NCBI GenBank assembly: GCA_009733575.1
Contig: ML769624.1
Location: 40,482 to 104,481 of the forward strand
DNA length: 64,000 bases
Direction: 5' to 3'
Source of the DNA: Gymnopus androsaceus JB14
Taxonomy: Eukaryota; Basidiomycota; Agaricomycetes; Agaricales; Omphalotaceae
The translations under genes and the position numbers were made by a program. The notes beneath the pieces were generated by a model. It had not been told where the DNA came from. It saw only the letters and a program-made list of their open reading frames with translations, and ran no database searches. Below, piece after piece: positions 24,401-34,611 of the stretch; positions within the stretch are counted from its first letter, which is position 1, and every line of letters starts with the position of its first letter.

Positions 24401-24689
24401 TTGACTTTACTTCCGGCATTCAAGTCCGCTGTGCACCAGCTATGGTAAGTCTGCCTCCCGCTCATTGTACTGTATAATTAGTAGTTGTATATCAATTAAA
24501 TGCATTTGTATGCCGTAAGAAAGGCTCAAGGCCAAAAGATTGAACATACAGAATGTCGAATAGATGAAGAATTACAGGGAAATGCAGAGTAATATAGGAA
24601 CTGTAGAGTAGTATGTAGAGTATGTAGAGTACTATGTAAATTTTATCTTCTTCAACTTAACAATTGACTAGGGTGAAATAAGGTGTGCA

Positions 24690-25390
24690 GCTGCCTCAAG
24701 TACCAACTTGGATGGGCAGGTGCCCCACGTACCAACTTGGGTGAGCAGCTGCCCCAAGTGCAAACTTGGATGGGCAGCTGCCCACAGTAATCAGTAATGT
24801 GGGCAGCTGCCCATGTGTTTGGCATATTTTCACATAAATCTTAAAAATTATTAGGATGAAGGTGGGCAGTTGCCACAGCAATAATTCATGTATGGTTGTA
24901 TCCCTTTGTTGATATATATCACAAGTAACAGTGTGGGGTTACTGTTGATCATGTAAATTCACTAAGATCTTGGGTTATGTTATTGTGGCTGTATTCATTA
25001 TTGGTGTTGCGTATATACTGGCAAGAAAGGTAATGAAGGATAAGGTCATCCATGGCTGGATCCATGGCCAGGAGTATGGGCAGCTCCCTTGAAATATTAA
25101 GTAGTGTGTGTCAGTAAGATGATGTATATACTCATGAAATTAATAAAAAATATATTTAAAAATGATAGGGGGGAGTTCAGGACCAAATTGGTAAAAAACA
25201 GCAGGCAGCTTCCCAGAGGGACCCCGGACACCTGTGACATGTGACAAGTTGGGCAGCAGCCCAGCCCTGACTAGGCAGCTGCCTGGTAAGCAGGGCAGTG
25301 ATTTTGATTAAGACAGGATTGATGGGCTGCTGCCTGGAAAAATTGAGCACAGGTGGGCAGCTGCCTCACTGAAATAATGGGTGGGCAGAA
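24690..25390. repeat. Right subterminal array of GGGCAGCTGCCC palindromes
   Basis: About twelve exact or degenerate copies (for example GGGCAGCTGCCC near 24773 and 24800, CAGGCAGCTGCCTGG near 25275, GGGCAGCTGCC near 25355) mirror the left array. Degenerate forms (CAGTTG, CAGCAG, CAGCTC) indicate ageing. Confidence 0.75.
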
Positions 25391-25724
25391 TGCCAGAAAA
25401 AGGGACCTCTTAGGATAGTTTAGGTACATCATTTTTCTATCCTAACTAGGTCATATTTAGTGGTAGCCTGAAGTGTTCCACAGGCAGATGGTGTAAAATT
25501 TGAAGGCCATCCTGATTGGATGTGAACCTGAGCGCAGGTAGTTGACTATGCACTTGTTCAATCCAAGGAAGCCTTTCTTTTGGAGGTATGTGTCTCCCAT
25601 ATATCTGTTCTGTGCTGATTTGGCAATCAGGGAATGCATGGATTCTTTTAGACTTTTTCTGATGTCTGAGAGCAATGATCTGTTCTTCAGATGGAGTTTC
25701 AATGTTGATCATTGTTGGGTATTG

Positions 25725-26497
25725 GGATTATTCTATTTAGCAACCCCGTTGTTGCACAACAACCCTCCAACAACCCCATGTAATGCCGGTGGTTACAACG
25801 GGGACTTAATGGGTCACACTAGAGTATATGTCAAAATAAATATTGTTGAGTCTGCAGCCATGGCAACATGCCAATCATTCCTCGGGAGTAAAACACCAGT
25901 GGACATATATCCCGCCCCTTATTATGTTTTTTTCTTTAAGCGCCAGGCGCATATCCTGCCCTGCCTACTTAACGTATACGTGCTGGTAGGTGCATATCCC
26001 GTCTCCTGCTCCAACAGTGCGCAATTGAATGTTTTCAACATTTGTTATGATTTTTGGGGGATTTATGGAACCCATTCCCTGACTTAAACTTTTTTTTTTC
26101 CTTAAGCACTGGGCACATGTCCCAATTCCCACTCCCCCGACTACTTAATTTTAAGCGCTGGTGAGTGCATACCCACTCCACCCTATTATTAGAAAGCCTT
26201 GGTTCAGGATCCAGTGACGTCGGGATACACTGGCAGCCAAAATTGACACTCCCCCCAAATCGGGTACTGAATGGCAACTGAATAAGATCTGGCATTCAGT
26301 AGGTCACGGGGGGGAGCATCAATTTTGGCTGCCAGTTTACCTCTAAACACAATCCCATACATAGTAAATAGATTAGATTATTAAAATACTGGTAAGTACT
26401 AAACAGTGAAGATTTGGAGTGATTGGCAATCACGTGATCATTAGAGGGTTGTTAGGGGGTTGTTTTGCAACAAGGGGGTTGCCAAATAGAATGATCC
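25725..26497. mobile_element. 773-bp non-autonomous TIR element, 8-bp target duplication
   Basis: It starts GGATTATTCTATTTAGCAAC and ends GGTTGCCAAATAGAATGATCC, and GGGTATTG flanks it at 25717-25724 and 26498-26505. Copy A at 12880-12895 shows the empty site (GTTGGGTATTGTC). The interior has several CAACCCC/GGGGTTG motifs near the ends and a nested inverted repeat at 26229-26335 (stem CTGGCAGCCAAAATTGA). It carries no transposase. The duplication size fits hAT or KDZ/Zisupton-like mobilisation. Confidence 0.85.
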
Positions 26498-27084
26498 GGG
26501 TATTGTCCAATATCAAAGTCTTTGCCCCAGTGGAGAAGAATGATGCAACTTCGGTCAAATTCTTGGATAAGAGGAATTGAATGGATAAAGCCACAAGATT
26601 TCATGTCCATAACTCCACTGACATGTTTTGTCTTTACCAGTACGGTAGAAATAAGCATCCATACCCATTCCTTCTGGTATCTGCTCTTCTTGACTATATA
26701 TTGAATCCATGCAGTTTGAGACACCTCTGTCAATGTAGACAATTCCAGGACCCAATAGGCCTTGCACAGCAATGAGTAATAAGTAAGCGTGGCAATAAGG
26801 GGAATGAATGCGTATTTGTATCTAATGGCAGCCATACATGCTGGTTCTGTGGTGGAAAGATGATTAAATTGTGGATAGGTGTTTCATCAATGATATTGTT
26901 GCTGGGCACATCAGCCAATAGATTGCTGGTGAAGAGAGGTGAATGAACAGTGAAGCAATATGCCAGAGGAGATTTGTTGTTGTTGTGATTTGTTGCATTC
27001 AAGGACAATGATGTTGAGATGCACTCTGTTACTGATTCTGTATTGACACTAGATGCATGTCATGGTTTAGAGAAATGACCAGTA

Positions 27085-27737
27085 CAGTCAAATACCTCAT
27101 ATGGAATAAGGTTGTATGGAATATCCATCATATAGAATGGGATATTCCATTCCCCAACTTGGGAGGTTCCATATCTGGATGACCAATTTAGTCATAAATT
27201 CTGCACTTACATTATAACAAAACTTTTAGGGTGGGTTCGGTGGTGGATTTAGATTCGTATTTACTTTGGATTTACTTTGGATTTACAATTCTGAGTTACT
27301 GAATTTGGAAAAGTGTTTCGTGACTTGATGTGACCATCAGTCAATCAATAATCGTTCCTGCCTTTCCCGACTTCTGCACTTGCATTGGGAATAGCGGGGG
27401 AGCAGTGGGGGGCGGAACTAGGTGAAACTGGGGCAGAAAATGCAGTGGAGACCTCAGCTTCAACCTAATTTCAGTCCAAGTTCATGTGTATATTCATGCA
27501 TGCAGGAGGCAAACATTGAGCAACTGGCTTGAGGTCTTTGACCTGGATCATAGACTTTTTTGGTTGAAACTAGGTCATAAATAGATTCAATTACTTGGAA
27601 TACACTCAGAAATGATTGAAACCCACATTTTTAGACATAAATAACCGGTAAAAACTGTTTATATAGTATGGGTTATCCGCCATAAGGAATATGGTTTGGG
27701 CCTACCCCGGCCGTATTCCATATGAGGTATTCGACTG
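27085..27737. mobile_element. 653-bp TA-flanked MITE (Tc1/mariner-like)
   Basis: The left end CAGTCAAATACCTCATATGG is mirrored at the right (CAGTCGAATACCTCATATGG in reverse complement). TA lies at both edges (27083-27084 and 27738-27739). The TIRs are about 26 bp and there is no coding capacity. The ends and TA dinucleotide suggest mobilisation by a Tc1/mariner-type transposase elsewhere. Confidence 0.7.
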
Positions 27738-27762
27738 TATCTTCAATAACTGGTGGTTGTGA

Positions 27763-28272
27763 TTGGGATATAGGGGAAGTATCGGAATTTTTCATAAGTG
27801 GATGGCGTTGGATGGACTACACTTCTATTCAGTTAAGTGGACAGGACCTCAATTACTTAATTCTCACTGTGAGATAAGGCAAGCACCAATAAAGCCACCA
27901 ACATTGAGCGACCTGGAGGAGCCACAGGGAAAGAACCCCCGTAATATTCAGGAATAATTGAAATCAGAGTACAGAGGCTTGAACATAGAAATCGCAGATA
28001 CAAGTGGCCACGACATTGTAAAAGGTAGCAAATTCCAACAAAAAGAAGTGAAAGGGAAGCCGAAAAGTTTGTCAAATGATAAGCACATTAAATATAGGGG
28101 GAAGAGGTTGGAAGGAAAGTTTTCGAGGGATTCTAATGAGTGGAGATGGCACCCTTTATTTGAATACAGGATCAGAGGGAAACAGCGTACCCACATTGAT
28201 CTAGGTGGCCACAAATCTTCCAATGAAGCCATAAGTTTTGAGGCAACAATGAGCATTGTTTGGAAGCATTAA
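27763..28272 (+). pseudogene. Open frame of unknown identity with one stop
   Basis: Two ORFs in the same frame (27763-27957 and 27958-28272) are separated by a single TAA. Together they would give about 170 residues, basic in the second half (KGKPKSLSNDKHIKYRGKRL). The length of clean frame is longer than chance suggests in this AT-rich context, but I recognise no family and no start or splice context. It may be spurious. Confidence 0.2.
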
Positions 28273-28363
28273 ACACACTGCAATTCTCAGTAGACAGCTA
28301 TCCGCAGACATGAAAAACACAAAGCCTCAAAAGTATTGATGAGAAATAAGCTGAAATAGTTTA

Positions 28364-28685
28364 CCATCCTCCAATTGGTCCCATTGAATACAATGAGTGG
28401 CAAATGGAGGATGGAGGTAAGGAAGAAGAGAGAGCACAGAACTTGTAAGCCAAGTGACTGGGCACTCAATCTGCCATGTGCGGCAAAACTTGTATGCTTT
28501 GGCCAGTGTTTTTTGAAGTCGTGATTGCATAAGACGAGCCACCAACCAAAGCATACAGCTTTTTGCTGTGCAAGCCTGATTTAGCGCCCAGTCACTTGGC
28601 TCATGAATTTGTTGCTCTCTCTTCTTCCTTACCTCCATCCTCCATCTGCCACCCATTGTCTTCAATGGGACCAATTGGAGGATGG
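28364..28685. mobile_element. 322-bp foldback MITE, TTA target (PIF/Harbinger-like)
   Basis: Arms of about 105 bp are inverted copies: CCATCCTCCAATTGGTCCCA, then ATGGAGGATGGAGGTAAGGA and AGAAGAGAGAGCA, down to GCCAAGTGACTGGGC. TTA flanks it at 28361-28363 and 28686-28688, the preferred TWA target of PIF/Harbinger elements. The long ORFs across it are by-products of the inverted arms. Confidence 0.75.
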
Positions 28686-30075
28686 TTAATGTTTATTTTT
28701 GCATCTATTTCTTGTCCATATCCCTTGGATATTGCAATGTTCTAGGAGCAATGAGCTGGCACATCTCCAACAGGGGATTTGTGTACAATTGCTCTATCAT
28801 TTTGCCAATCCTAAATCCCAATTTCATGCTCAGCTCTTCTCCTCAGCGGTTTCCTTCTGTCCGCCGGACAGAAGGAAACGGCTACGGACAGTGTCCGCTA
28901 ACCATGGTTTGCCTTTGCTTGGATGCCGCTCCTTACAATCACTTGAATTATTTGGGCCCATTCATCCCACATTATTCATCTACTTGTACAGGAATACACA
29001 ATCCTAAATCCCTATTTCATGCTCAGCTCTCCTCCTCAGCCATTTCCTTCTGTCCATCAACAATGGTTTTCCTTTGCTTGGACATGTAAATCTATGGCAA
29101 CTTTGCTTAAGAAAGTCGTTTTATACTTAAGTAATACTCAAGTAATAGTTAAGTGATACCTAAGTTTGCATAAAGCAACAAATTAGTTGTCTAGCACTTA
29201 TCACCTAAATATTACTTAAGTAACCTCCAAGTATTTTTTACCTAAATAACTGAGTAAAATGCCATCATATTTCTTGGTCTGTGTCAAGTAAATAGTAGAT
29301 TAAAAAGAAAGAAACATGTTGTACTTGAGTAAGTAGGTAGTAAGTAATTAAGTCAGTAAGTAAGTATACAAAAAAATTTAACACTACAACATGAACAACT
29401 GTAATTGTTTCCTAAGAGAAATACTTACTTGAAAAATACTCAAGGAACATAAGCATTTCTCAAGTAATGTAAAGAAGCAAGGAAGTTGAATGTTGAACTA
29501 ATGTAAAGGAGAAGATTGGAGCCAGGAGGGAGCTCTGAGATCTAGGACAGAGGTGGGGGGCCTTTTATATACTAGCTGTGCAGATTTCCTTGTTAGGAAC
29601 AATAGACAACCTTGCCATTGTTGCCAGTTTGGCAAGACAATGAACAGCTTCTATTGTTCTTGTGAAATATCATGTGATTTTTCCTACACATATATAAAGA
29701 CCGAATGGGCCCTCAATGACACCACCTCTCTTCAACTCTTACCTCTCCCATCTCCTCCCATCTACTCTCACTTTACTACCACTAAAATTCAGTAGGACTC
29801 ATTTACTCTCTGCTTAGTATTTTCTTTGGAAACTTATGCCTTGCTCATGGCTTTCTTCTGTGCCACCTACTTTACTTTACTAATACTTTGAATGACTTAC
29901 TTTACTTTATTACTTACACAGCTGATTTGGTATTTTACTTTAAACTAAAGTTTGCAGAGGATATAGATAGTGCTTACTTTACTTTACTTTGCTTTATTAC
30001 TTTCATTTTTACTTTTACTTCATAATCATCCATTTCAAGATTACTTTCCATGAGTTAGTTATGCCTATACTTAAG
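28686..30075. other. Gene-free stretch with small duplications and low-complexity tracts
   Basis: A ~90-bp block (AATCCTAAATCCC...TTTCCTTCTGTCC...CTTTGCTTGGA) occurs twice, near 28805-28920 and 28999-29085. The first copy has a CCGCCGGACAGAAGGAAACG inversion. 29120-29480 is rich in CTTAAGTAAT/ACTCAAGTAA motifs and 29870-30030 in TTTACTTTAC. TATATAAAGA at 29691 precedes a pyrimidine-rich stretch like a promoter, but no gene follows. Confidence 0.4.
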
Positions 30076-30280
30076 GGATTATTCTATACAACAACCCCCT
30101 TGTTACGCAACAACCCTCTGAACGTAACATCCCTGTTCAATTCCTGGTTTGAGCGGGGTTGTCACCGGGTGAAGTTCCGGATCTTGTGGCATTGATGTGA
30201 CATGCGGTAAGGTACTGAACATGAGAGAATAAAGGATAAGACTTGGTGCGTGGGTTCGAACCCCAAAGGTAGATAGATAT
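30076..30280. mobile_element. Left terminus of a GGATTATTC-type TIR element (right end not found)
   Basis: GGATTATTCTATACAACAAC followed by CCCCTTGTTACGCAACAACC matches the starts at 25725 and 18901. No matching right end with the flanking octamer TACTTAAG is seen before 31060, so it is truncated or chimeric. A tRNA-like segment follows immediately. Confidence 0.5.
30183..30275 (+). other. tRNA-derived (SINE-like) segment
   Basis: GTGGGTTCGAACCCC at 30247-30261 is a perfect T-arm/B-box, preceded by GCGGTAAGGTACTGAACATG, which resembles a Leu/Ser-type D arm and anticodon stem. The acceptor stem does not pair, so this is not a functional tRNA but probably a SINE head or tRNA fossil. Confidence 0.35.
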
Positions 30281-31063
30281 AGGTACGTGAAGGCGCCTTT
30301 GGATCCCGGAAATCATGACCGACTCCCTGACGAAGTGCATGGCAGTCATGCCACTACCAATCATATGCATCGCACTCGTTGATCCCACCTCCCGCTCACT
30401 CTCCCCACCTCCCCGCCTCCCTGCCCACTGACCAAATATTTATTTTATTTACTTGAAAAATTAGATAGACTGAAAGATATTTATAAAATAATGTCTATTG
30501 AGTCAATGAGTAGTCCGCATAACCCAACTACAAGCCATGAGATGCAAGGTTATACTCAAACGTAAACTTCGACCGATATGATTATAAAGCATGGCAACAA
30601 GCTGATATATGTTATATATGTATTCCTGACGAAGGAAATCACTTTATAAACATTTGTCGTATCTGAAATGGACATTCGACGATGTTCGGAAACGCGGTCC
30701 GCTGGCGCTAAACCAGCACTTAGCTTGTGCTCGAGGAGTCAGATCAGGCGGGATATCTCTCGAAACCATCGGGAATATACTTATATGGTCCCTGGTAGGT
30801 ATGCCAGGTGTTAATTTGGATATCTGATGGTGAACAAATGTGATACTTATTGTTTTGTGGGCCGGTTACCCTCAAAACTTGAGTTCGTTGTAGGAAACAG
30901 CGGAATCATGAAGGAACCAGAAGGTTGTGTTTATCAACCTTCGGAGATACTTCCTAATTGATTTTTGTTGGAGATTATCTTGGAAATGCAGTGCAATACC
31001 CTGGTTACAATCTGTAAGTAAACCAGTGTTCACCAGTGCATTACTATGAAAAACTTGAGTCAT

Positions 31064-31275
31064 TGTTGACTCATACTTACACTACCATAGTCAGTATGAC
31101 TCACTTAATATATACAAGTCAAGTACAGTCAGTAGTAGTCACTACTAGTCAGGTTGAGTCATTCATGTATATTTTCCCATGTACTAGGTAGAAGGTATAA
31201 ATACTAGGCTCTAGGGAGTGTACTCTCTATCTGCAATTACCCCACTTCTACCACTACGTGAATAACCTGCTAACA
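31064..31275 (+). repeat. Probable 5' LTR of a Ty1/copia element
   Basis: The 212-bp stretch starts TGTTGACTCATAC and ends CTAACA, contains TATAAATA at 31196-31203, and directly precedes a copia-type primer-binding site and gag. No 3' LTR is present because the element is cut at 32692, so the left boundary is inferred from TG...CA form only. Confidence 0.55.
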
Positions 31276-31292
31276 GGTTATGGGCCCTGGCC
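31276..31292 (+). promoter_or_regulatory. Primer-binding site complementary to the initiator-tRNA anticodon arm
   Basis: GGTTATGGGCCCTGGCC right after the LTR is complementary to the GGGCCCATAACC anticodon stem-loop of eukaryotic initiator tRNA-Met. Copia-type elements use such an internal half-tRNA primer, so this supports both the element class and the LTR boundary. Confidence 0.65.
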
Positions 31293-31485
31293 CTAAATAA
31301 TTCACCACATCTATTACTTGTCTTAAACTATTGCACTTGTTCTACAAGTCCGAACTTTAGTAGGACCACTGAGAGAACATATAACCAACCCAGATAATTT
31401 TATGCTACAAGTCTGAACAAGAATAGGACCTCTGATAGACATAACAGCTAATATAATCCCATACCACCAAATTTGTTTTATCATT

Positions 31486-32691
31486 ATGGGTGAATCATCC
31501 TACCGTATTGAACTCCTCAATGAGGAGAATTATCTTCCCTGGAAACGTCGTGTTTTGGCTATCCTCCGAGACAAGGAACTGTTGGGTTATGCAGATGGGT
31601 CAATCAAGAAGCCTATTGCTGCTGCATCTATCCCTACCACAGAGGAAACCAAAGCTATTACAGAATGGGAGAAGAAGGATGGAAAGGCCCAGAGTCAGAT
31701 TGAACTGAGTTTGGGGGATTCCCAAATGGTTCACATTGCAGGTGCAAAGTCTTCTGCTCAAATGTGGAACCAAATTAGAACAGTAAAGGAATCAAGTGGA
31801 CAACTGGGTATCATGTCATACTGCCGTCGGTTATACTGGACATTAGCAGATGATGGAAGAGATATTCCGAATCATCTAAAGGAACTTCGCTCTATTCAAG
31901 AGCAGCTCCAAACAATGGGTGATGCTGTCTCAGATGATGAAATGGTGACTATAATTGTCACATCCCTCCCAGAGAACTGGGATCAGTTCACTAGTGCATA
32001 CTTTGGTGCACAGAATGTCATAGCAAATGCCCAGTCTAGTAGTCCTGGGGTACCAGGGACAACAGTCAAGAGGCCAATCACTAGTCATGAAATTATTGCT
32101 TTGATATTGGGTGAGGATAAACGTCGCAAAGAGAAAAGTGACCCTACATTTAATGGAGACAGTGCATCAGCATCAGCACTAATTGGAAACCAGAATAAAC
32201 CTACATCCCATAGACATAGCTATCAGCCTACCAGTTTCCAAGGTAACAAGCACTCAAAAATGAAGTGCCATAACTGTGGGAAACTGGGTCATATCAAGCC
32301 TAATTTTTGGCATCCAGGTGGCGGAAAAGAAGGCCAAGGACCTAAACAAAAAGGCAAACATACAGCCAATATGGCAAATGATAATCAACTAGCCTCAAGT
32401 TTCATGGGAATGGAAGAGAATCATTTTGATGCCAGACTCGGAAAGTCTGCATGTTTGGCTGACTCCGGGTGCACTACACACATTTCAAATAAATGGGAAG
32501 CATTCACTGATTTGTACCAATGGATACCACAATCCAGGGTATTGGAAAGAGTGTTTTGAGGGCCATAGGCTCAGGAACTGTGATTCTTGAATCAATAATC
32601 AATGTTTGGGTTATCCCTGTCACTCTGAAAAACACCTTATATGCACCAGATGCAATGAACAACTTGTTATCTGTCTCAAGAATTGATGATG
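31486..32691 (+). pseudogene. Ty1/copia Gag and protease start, truncated by gypsy insertion
   Basis: ATG at 31486 opens 357 codons. The N-terminal LLNEENYLPWKRRVLAILRD and MWNQIRTVKESSG segments are the UBN2/gag domain. A zinc knuckle CHNCGKLGHIKPNF has Phe at the final Cys position (family C-x2-C-x4-H-x4-C), which should impair nucleic-acid binding. CLADSGCTTHIS is the aspartic-protease active site (DSG). A frameshift near 32522 ends the ORF at 32559. In the next frame the protease continues (TTIQGIGKSVLRAIGSGT, LYAPDAMNNLLSVSRIDD) to 32691, where a Ty3/gypsy LTR begins. Integrase, RT and RNase H are missing from this copy. Confidence 0.85.
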
Positions 32692-33262
32692 TGTAAGACC
32701 AGGGTTGACGGTCTTAGGGAAAGGTACTGAAAGTAGCTTTGAGGCCTTTAGTATAAAAGGCGGACGAGATCTGTGATCGAATATGCGTGCGGGTGGACTA
32801 GTCAAAGACTAGTAGTGAGAAGCGGGTGGATTGGGAATGCCAAAGCTCCCAAATGTGAGTTCTGAGTCTAGTGGTGTGAGCTGACGTCGAATAGTTCAAC
32901 AGCGGCAAGTCTGATTGTCGTATGAGCTTGCTGGTAGTCAAGTCGACGCATGAGTCAAAAAGTGGAAGCCAGAACAAGCGTGTATTGAGAAAATAGATGA
33001 ATTGACAAGAGTATAAGAAAATAGAGAGAAAACAAGAGATATGGGAGTAAACAAGTTAATATCAAGACAAGGGATCCTCCAAGAGAGGTTACCAGTTATA
33101 TACAAGTGGGATGTTGGATTGATGAGTAGTATGTATGTACGGAAGTAGCTGAGACCCGTCGTGGGGTTAGCGGGCGGTTGTTGGGTCGTGAGGTTGGGTT
33201 ATACGTATGATCGGGCGGGTTTGGGATTGAAGATAGTGGAATCGGTGGTACTGGGCATGACA
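32692..33262 (-). repeat. 3' LTR of the chromovirus
   Basis: On the minus strand it begins TGTCATGCCCAGTACCACCG and ends GGTCTTACA, a TGTCATGCC start typical of fungal gypsy LTRs. It is 571 bp. A G-rich polypurine tract immediately precedes it. The partner 5' LTR is not in the window. Confidence 0.75.
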
Positions 33263-34611
33263 TTACCCCCCCATCTAGGGCCCCTAGCAATTAGATTGAA
33301 TTTGCGGGTCATTTGGCGGATCGCGGGGTCTAGAATGACGTGATCACCGTTGGACCCACACGCACCAACAAACAGTTCAAAAAGCTTATGTTCAGCCGCT
33401 CTGTTTTCAACTTCTTCCTTATCCCCTTCATTGTACACTTCGCAAAATGCCCCCCAAGAGGCCTTCTGACGATTCCGCTTGTAAAAGGACCAAATGGTCC
33501 CCGTCGCCAAATTCTTCCCCTCCTTCCCCTCATTCCGTGGCTGTTGACACATCTGCGTCTGGGCATCGTATTCCCATTGTCGTTTCCCCTCTACATCCGG
33601 TTTCTTGGCAGACAGCGACTTCTGCGGAAATCGATGAGGCATTGAAGTCTGTGTTCCAGCTCGGTGGACACTCCTTAGACCTCGATGTTACGGATCTGCA
33701 GTGGCATTGAATTGCTAAACGATTGCATTGTTGCGCTCGTTGTGAGGGTAAGGCAGAGCCGTGTAGTGCTGCTAGTGGCACGGAGTTGGTGTGTGATGCT
33801 TGTCAGAAGGCTCACAAAGGTTGTTCGCTCGGAATTGCCTATTGCTATTGTTTGTTCGCTAGGTGCGTTCCTTCTCCTCCTTTTGTGGTTTTGGGATCCT
33901 AATTTGCCTTTTTACCTAGTCGATTTGATGCCCCCCTTTCGTGGGCCAGGCAGCAGTTCAACTCTCGGATGCGGGGTTTGAATTCCAGGTCATTTAAGTC
34001 CTATCGTCAACCCTCCTCCTTCTTCACCAGCCTTGAGGAGGCTATCCAACATGTTACTCGTTCTGCTATCCCTCCTCCTCCCTCTGGGGGGCGTGTGGGA
34101 CCTCCTGGTCGGGGTCGTATTGTTAAATCAACAAATCCTCAATCCTCCCCTTCCCAACCTCATCATTCCGCTAGTCCTTTGGGCTACTCATATGAGCCTC
34201 GTGCACTTGGGTCCCGGAACTCTCCTCGTAAGCAGGGTGATGCATCTCGGGCAGTTGCGAGCGGGTCCTCCAATGTTCCCTCACCTGCTACTCCAGTTCC
34301 CTCTCATCGTCCTTTCCATGAGGTACGAGTTATTCGTGGTCCTATGATCCGTATTCCTCCTCCCACACGACACCCTGCTCCACCTCCTGATTCCTCAACT
34401 CCCTCCCTCCCTATCTGCATCGGCGATGTCCCCATCCCTCGTGGTTCAGAACTGGCCCAAGAGTTGGAGGCTTTTGAAGCCACGGAGGCCGAAGTTGCTT
34501 CTGCAAATCGGGCTCGTTTCTTCAAAGAGCAGGAGGCTGCTTGCCTTGCTGCGGCTGAGACTAAGCGTCGCCTGGAGTCGGAACAGCAACGCAAGGATCC
34601 ACAGTATGCAG

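Larger units (their letters stand above)
16935..25475. mobile_element. 8541-bp TIR transposon with 8-bp target duplication, cargo genes and CAGCTG arrays
   Basis: The left end reads CACTTCAGGCTACCACTAAA and the right end is its reverse complement. The inverted repeats remain nearly identical for about 100 bp, through ATCCTAAGAGGTCCC and TCTGGCATTCTGCCCACCCA. The flanking octamer TTCCACAG is at 16927-16934 and again at 25476-25483, and copy A shows the uninterrupted site (12647-12654). Both subterminal regions hold arrays of GGGCAGCTGCCC. The interior carries a decayed repeat-rich gene (17880-23353), an intact chromodomain gene (23589-24224) and a younger nested element (18901-19843). No transposase was found. 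The same terminus precedes the KDZ transposase gene at the right edge, so it is inferred to be a non-autonomous KDZ-family element. Zisupton-type KDZ elements are reported to make 8-bp duplications. Confidence 0.88.
13495..26835. repeat. Segmental duplication, copy B, split by two transposons
   Basis: Copy B is collinear with copy A up to 16934, is interrupted by the 8541-bp transposon, resumes at 25476, is interrupted again by the 773-bp element at 25725-26497 and resumes to 26835. Subtracting the two insertions restores collinearity with 12640-13223 to the base, apart from the duplicated target octamers. Confidence 0.85.
15185..26835 (-). pseudogene. Same gene, copy B, full length but split by two transposons
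   Basis: Read on the minus strand: exon part 26835-26506 (MAAIRYKYAFIPLIATLTYY ... HSIPLIQEFDRSCIILLHWG), the 773-bp insertion, part 25724-25476 (TMINIETPSEEQIIALRHQK ... LHHLPVE), the 8541-bp insertion, then 16934-15185. The last part contains MPKGYEDIIWADFGPENC and WGLCHDFQNV, then LPLDEREQFQTVIRSLG with IHYILDPQQDQKLTLIILDA, and finally FEGPSQDVFQLGIC, LSFEDEIVLFGYLRTS, and a GWWLKLQDWEEIGPNLGFKT tail. These blocks match the order of the uncharacterised Agaricomycete family to which copy A belongs. Several stops exist even outside the insertions, so it was probably already decaying. Confidence 0.65.

Noticed and set aside
30183..30275. Functional tRNA gene
   Set aside because: The T arm is perfect but no acceptor stem or proper anticodon arm forms. 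It is retained only as a tRNA-derived fragment.
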